Source: Pseudonocardiales bacterium (lineage in GTDB: Bacteria > Actinomycetota > Actinomycetes > Mycobacteriales > Pseudonocardiaceae). Taken from it: a DNA stretch of 8,951 nt. The stretch is taken from contig JACDBJ010000508.1 in NCBI GenBank assembly GCA_013695005.1, positions 1-8,951 on the forward strand, in the 5' to 3' direction. Shown piece by piece: positions 5,965 through 8,951 of the stretch. Under the pieces are notes generated by a model, which worked only from the letters and a program-made list of their open reading frames with translations, was not told the DNA's origin and searched no databases. The position numbers and the translations under genes were made by a program. How positions within the stretch are numbered: position 1 is the stretch's first letter; every line of letters begins with the position of its first letter.

Positions 5965-6368
5965 CGTCGCAGACCGAACCTGAGTCGGCCCCGCAGCGCA
6001 GGGTCTTCCGGATCTCCCCGCTGGGCATCCTCGCCGCGCTGGCGTTGGCGATCTGCGCGACTCCGGTGGCGTTCGGCCTGCCGGGGCTGGTCTACATCTA
6101 CCTGGTGCCGCTGGGGATCATCGTGTGGGTGCTGCGGACGCGGACCGTCGTGGACGCCGACGCGGTCACCGTGCGCCGGGTGCTGCGCAGCAGGCGAGTA
6201 CCGTGGGACCGCATCGCCTCGCTGCGGCTTGGCAAGAAAGCCAAGGTCAGCGCGGTGCTGACGGACGGTGCGGAGCTACCGCTGCCCGCTGTCCGCGTCC
6301 GTGATCTACCCCAACTTGCGGCTGTCAGCGGGGGTCGACTGCCAGACCCCAGCCCGGCCGAGGAGTGA
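5961..6368 (+). CDS. Membrane-anchored PH-domain protein, Cfp6-like
   Basis: A 135-residue protein of unknown biochemical role. After a polar N-terminus come two hydrophobic segments (about 19-38 and 42-58) separated by a short G-L-P-G turn, consistent with a helical hairpin in the membrane. The remainder (about 60-122) has the strands of a small bacterial PH domain: a V-D-A-D-A-V-T-V-R-R stretch, P-W-D-R-I with the conserved Trp at 82, then V-S-A-V-L-T-D-G and a final helix. This matches the family of M. tuberculosis Cfp6 (low molecular weight antigen 6, Rv3004), whose gene is also divergent from ilvB1. The start is GTG at 5961, overlapping the TPR stop as GTGA. No Shine-Dalgarno is evident, so translation probably depends on coupling. 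Starts farther upstream would only add residues from the TPR gene read in the wrong frame. ilvD follows after 7 bp. A role in the pathway is not shown. Confidence 0.85.
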   Translation: MTSQTEPESAPQRRVFRISPLGILAALALAICATPVAFGLPGLVYIYLVPLGIIVWVLRTRTVVDADAVTVRRVLRSRRVPWDRIASLRLGKKAKVSAVLTDGAELPLPAVRVRDLPQLAAVSGGRLPDPSPAEE

Positions 6369-6375
6369 GACAGAC

Positions 6376-8223
6376 ATGCCAGCGCTGCGCTCGCGCGTCA
6401 CCACCCACGGCCGCAATGCGGCCGGAGCCAGGGCCCTGTGGCGGGCCACCGGGATGGGCGAGAGCGACTTCGGCAAGCCGATCGTCGCCATCGCCAACTC
6501 CTACACCCAGTTCGTGCCCGGCCACGTGCACCTCAAGAACCTCGGCGAGATCGTCGCCGATGCGGTGCGCGAAGCCGGCGGGGTCGCGCGTGAGTTCCAC
6601 ACAATCGCCGTCGACGACGGCATCGCGATGGGCCACGGCGGCATGCTCTACTCGCTGCCCTCGCGCGAGGTGATCGCCGACGGCGTGGAGTACATGGTCA
6701 ACGGGCACGCGGCCGACGCGCTGGTCTGCATCTCCAACTGCGACAAGATCACCCCGGGGATGCTCAACGCCGCGCTGCGGGTGAACGTGCCGACCGTGTT
6801 CGTCTCCGGCGGCCCGATGGAGGCCGGCAAGGCCGTGGTGGTCGGCGGGGTCACGCAGGCGCCCACCGACCTGATCACGGCCATCTCGGCCTCCGCGTCG
6901 GACAGCGTCGACGACGACGGGCTCACCGCCGTCGAGCGTTCCGCGTGCCCCACCTGCGGCTCGTGCTCGGGGATGTTCACCGCCAACTCGATGAACTGCC
7001 TCACCGAGGCGCTCGGGCTCTCGCTACCCGGCAACGGCTCGACGCTCGCGACCCACGCGGCCCGGCGGGCGTTGTTCACCGCCGCCGGCACGACGGTGAT
7101 GGAACTGGCCCGGCGGTGGTACAAGCAGGACGACGAGTCCGCGCTGCCCCGCTCGATCGCCACCAAGGCGGCATTCGAGAACGCGATGGCGCTGGACGTC
7201 GCGATGGGCGGCTCCACCAACACGGTGCTGCACGTCCTCGCCGCGGCCCGCGAGGCCGAGGTCGAGTTCGGGCTCGCCGAGATCGACGCGGTCTCCCGCC
7301 AGGTGGGCACCTTCTCCAAGGTCTCCCCCAGCTCGGACTACCACATGGAGGACGTGCACCGGGCCGGCGGAATCCCCGCCATCCTCGGTGAGCTGAACCG
7401 GGCCGGGCTGCTGAACCGCGAGGTGGCGGCCGTGCACGCGCCGTCGCTGCAGCAGTGGCTCGACGACTGGGACATCCGCGGCGGCTCGCCAACGCCGACC
7501 GCCGTGGAGCTCTTCCACGCGGCGCCGGGTGGGGTGCGCACCACCGAGCCGTTCTCCTCGGCCAACCGGTGGTCCTCGCTGGACACCGACGCTGCCGGAG
7601 GTTGCATTCGCGACCTCGAGCACGCCTACTCCACGGAGGGCGGGCTGGCCGTGCTGCACGGCAACCTCGCCGAGGACGGCGCGATCATCAAGACCGCCGG
7701 CGTGCCCGAGGAGGTCTGGCGCTTCGAGGGCCCCGCCCGGGTGGTGGAGAGCCAGGAGCAGGCCGTGTCGGTGATCCTCGGCAAGCAGATCCAGCCAGGT
7801 GACGTGTTGGTCGTGCGCTACGAGGGACCGGCGGGTGGCCCCGGAATGCAGGAGATGTTGCACCCGACGGCGTTCCTCAAGGGCTCCGGCCTCGGGGCGA
7901 AGTGCGCGCTGGTCACCGACGGCCGCTTCTCCGGTGGCTCGTCGGGGATCGCGGTCGGCCACATCTCGCCGGAGGCGGCCGCCGGCGGCGCGATCGGGCT
8001 CGTCGAGCAGGGCGACCGGATCCTCATCGACGTGCGCGAGCGGACCTTGGAGCTGCTGGTCGAGCCCGAAGTGCTCGCCGAGCGGCGGGCCAAGATGGAC
8101 GCCTCCGAGCGGCCGTGGCAGCCGGTGGACCGGCAGCGTCCGGTGACCGCGGCGTTGCGCTCCTACGCCCGGCTGGCGACGTCCGCGTCCACCGGGGCGG
8201 TCCGCGACCCGGACCACCGCTGA
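6376..8223 (+). CDS. ilvD: Dihydroxy-acid dehydratase, Escherichia coli-type
   Basis: Dehydrates 2,3-dihydroxy-isovalerate and 2,3-dihydroxy-3-methylvalerate to the 2-keto acids, the third common step of Val/Leu/Ile synthesis, using an iron-sulfur cluster and Mg2+. The protein is 615 residues, close to the E. coli enzyme (616). Visible family blocks are H-G-R-N-A-A-G-A-R-A-L-W-R near the start, N-S-Y-T-Q-F-V-P-G-H at 41-50, D-D-G-I-A-M-G-H-G-G-M at 80-90, S-N-C-D-K-I-T-P-G-M with Cys122 and Lys124, and C-P-T-C-G-S-C-S-G-M at 191-200. Position 41-50 lacks the extra Cys found in the shorter [2Fe-2S] enzymes such as that of M. tuberculosis, so a [4Fe-4S] enzyme is inferred. The ATG at 6376 begins the family N-terminus and follows GAGGAG (6360-6365) by 10 nt. 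The frame is open farther upstream, but that stretch overlaps the PH gene. No separate promoter is apparent; it probably shares the TPR-PH transcript. Confidence 0.97.
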   Translation: MPALRSRVTTHGRNAAGARALWRATGMGESDFGKPIVAIANSYTQFVPGHVHLKNLGEIVADAVREAGGVAREFHTIAVDDGIAMGHGGMLYSLPSREVIADGVEYMVNGHAADALVCISNCDKITPGMLNAALRVNVPTVFVSGGPMEAGKAVVVGGVTQAPTDLITAISASASDSVDDDGLTAVERSACPTCGSCSGMFTANSMNCLTEALGLSLPGNGSTLATHAARRALFTAAGTTVMELARRWYKQDDESALPRSIATKAAFENAMALDVAMGGSTNTVLHVLAAAREAEVEFGLAEIDAVSRQVGTFSKVSPSSDYHMEDVHRAGGIPAILGELNRAGLLNREVAAVHAPSLQQWLDDWDIRGGSPTPTAVELFHAAPGGVRTTEPFSSANRWSSLDTDAAGGCIRDLEHAYSTEGGLAVLHGNLAEDGAIIKTAGVPEEVWRFEGPARVVESQEQAVSVILGKQIQPGDVLVVRYEGPAGGPGMQEMLHPTAFLKGSGLGAKCALVTDGRFSGGSSGIAVGHISPEAAAGGAIGLVEQGDRILIDVRERTLELLVEPEVLAERRAKMDASERPWQPVDRQRPVTAALRSYARLATSASTGAVRDPDHR

Positions 8224-8232
8224 GCCACCCGC

Positions 8233-8951
8233 CTACCTGACGGTCACCGAGACCCGCTGGACGGCGTTGTTGCCCATGCCCTGGTAGTTCCACACCGGGT
8301 GCAGCGGCTGCAGCTCGCCCGCGGTGTCCGTCGCCCGGCAGGCCAGCTCGTGCTCACCGGGCGTCGCGGTCCACTCGGCGCGCCAGCCGCGCCAGGCGAA
8401 CTCGCCGACCGGCGGATCGAGCTTGGCAATGGCCCACTGGCCGTCGACGCCGATCTCGACGCGTGCGATCCCACCGTTGCCCGACCACGCCCGACCCGTC
8501 AGGGTCACCGGTCCGGCGTCAACGATCCGCTCGCGGGTGAAGAAGTCCGGGATCCCGGGCGGGATCATCATCGACCGCACCCGGATCCGATTGACCGGCG
8601 TGCCGGGGTCGTCGGCGTCCTCGGTGTACCGGTAGGCCACTGCCTGCTGCCAGCCCTCGAAGGGCTCGGCCACCGCTTCGATGCTGGTCAGCCACTTGAC
8701 GCTGGTCATTCCGTACCAACCCGGGACGACCAACCGCAGCGGCGAGCCGTGCTGGGGCGTCAGCGGAGCGCCGTTCATCTCGTAGGCCAGCAGCACCTCG
8801 GGTCGCATCGCGTCGACGACGGCCAGGCTGCGGCCGTAGTCGTGCTCGTCCTCGCCCTGCACACCCCTGTCGGCGCCGAGGAAGGCCACCTCGACGGCGT
8901 GGTCGTCCAACCCCGACTCGGCCAGCAGCGGCGCGAGCGGCGTCCCGGTCC
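8233..8951 (-). CDS. Sulfite oxidase-family molybdopterin oxidoreductase, N-terminus outside window
   Basis: The C-terminal 238 or so residues of a molybdenum-cofactor enzyme; the frame is open through the window edge, so the start is not here. A TTG at 8910 is not a real start, since the family-like G-T-P-L-A-P-L-L motif lies upstream of it. The visible end of the Mo-cofactor domain includes L-A-Y-E-M-N-G-x-P-L-T-P-Q-H-G-S-P-L-R-L and P-G-W-Y-G-M-T-S-V-K-W-L, matching the sulfite oxidase family (catalytic Cys farther upstream, not visible). The last roughly 110 residues form the Ig-like dimerisation domain, with R-A-W-S-G-N-G-G-I-A-R-V-E and H-P-V-W-N-Y-Q-G-M-G-N-N near the end. Such enzymes oxidise sulfite or reduce/oxidise related oxo-substrates. 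Substrate, haem content and export cannot be judged from this part. It converges on ilvD with a 9-bp gap and appears functionally unrelated. Confidence 0.9.
   Translation of the reverse strand, partial: TGTPLAPLLAESGLDDHAVEVAFLGADRGVQGEDEHDYGRSLAVVDAMRPEVLLAYEMNGAPLTPQHGSPLRLVVPGWYGMTSVKWLTSIEAVAEPFEGWQQAVAYRYTEDADDPGTPVNRIRVRSMMIPPGIPDFFTRERIVDAGPVTLTGRAWSGNGGIARVEIGVDGQWAIAKLDPPVGEFAWRGWRAEWTATPGEHELACRATDTAGELQPLHPVWNYQGMGNNAVQRVSVTVR

Noticed and set aside
8199..8215. GGTCCG-N5-CGGACC hairpin at the end of ilvD as a terminator
   Set aside because: Six-bp stem inside the coding sequence with no T-run after it; not distinguishable from chance in this base composition.
7024..8217. Minus-strand 397-codon frame opposite ilvD
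   Set aside because: Antisense shadow of a full-length, motif-complete ilvD; low-complexity Arg/Gly/His-rich translation.
1..8951. CRISPR arrays, tRNA or rRNA genes, insertion sequences, phage or defence genes
   Set aside because: None seen: the only extended tandem repeats are the coding TPR units without spacers, and no transposase, integrase or structured RNA gene is recognisable. Outside 3869-4161 the window is almost fully coding.

Overview
The window is GC-rich throughout (visibly around 70%), with strong third-position G/C, GTG starts, gene overlaps and TANNNT-type -10 boxes placed directly at start codons. Together with the gene families this points to an actinobacterium. Genus cannot be fixed from the sequence. 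The ilvB-ilvN-ilvC block divergent from a small PH-domain protein resembles the Mycobacterium tuberculosis arrangement Rv3003c-Rv3002c-Rv3001c / Rv3004 (cfp6).

Layout: (1) 1-390, the 3' part of a plus-strand lipoprotein cupredoxin gene. (2) 406-3868, the minus-strand operon ilvB -> ilvN -> ilvC, encoding both subunits of acetohydroxyacid synthase and ketol-acid reductoisomerase; ilvB and ilvN overlap by one base (TGATG). (3) 3869-4161, a divergent control region with no long gene. On the minus strand it carries a candidate promoter, an 18-codon leaderless peptide ORF rich in Val/Leu codons, an 11-bp perfect hairpin, and an intrinsic terminator just before ilvB. This has the layout of a ribosome-mediated transcription attenuator. 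On the plus strand a TAAGAT box lies 6 bp before the next start codon. (4) 4162-8223, a plus-strand cluster of a nine-repeat TPR protein, a two-helix membrane PH-domain protein (4-bp overlap) and ilvD (7-bp gap). (5) 8233-8951, the C-terminal part of a minus-strand sulfite-oxidase-family molybdoenzyme that runs off the window.

Functionally, IlvBN, IlvC and IlvD catalyse three consecutive steps, from pyruvate (or pyruvate plus 2-oxobutyrate) to the 2-keto acid precursors of valine, leucine and isoleucine. All are encoded in two divergent transcription units sharing one roughly 290-bp control region. The TPR and PH proteins travel with ilvD but have no recognised role in the pathway. The cupredoxin and the molybdoenzyme flank the cluster, converge on it with gaps of only 15 and 9 bp, and look unrelated to it.

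Most notable points: the candidate leaderless ilvB attenuation leader; the A-B-C-A-B-C-B-C-A higher-order pattern of the 48-residue TPR repeats; and the TPR gene lying between ilvB and the cfp6-like gene.
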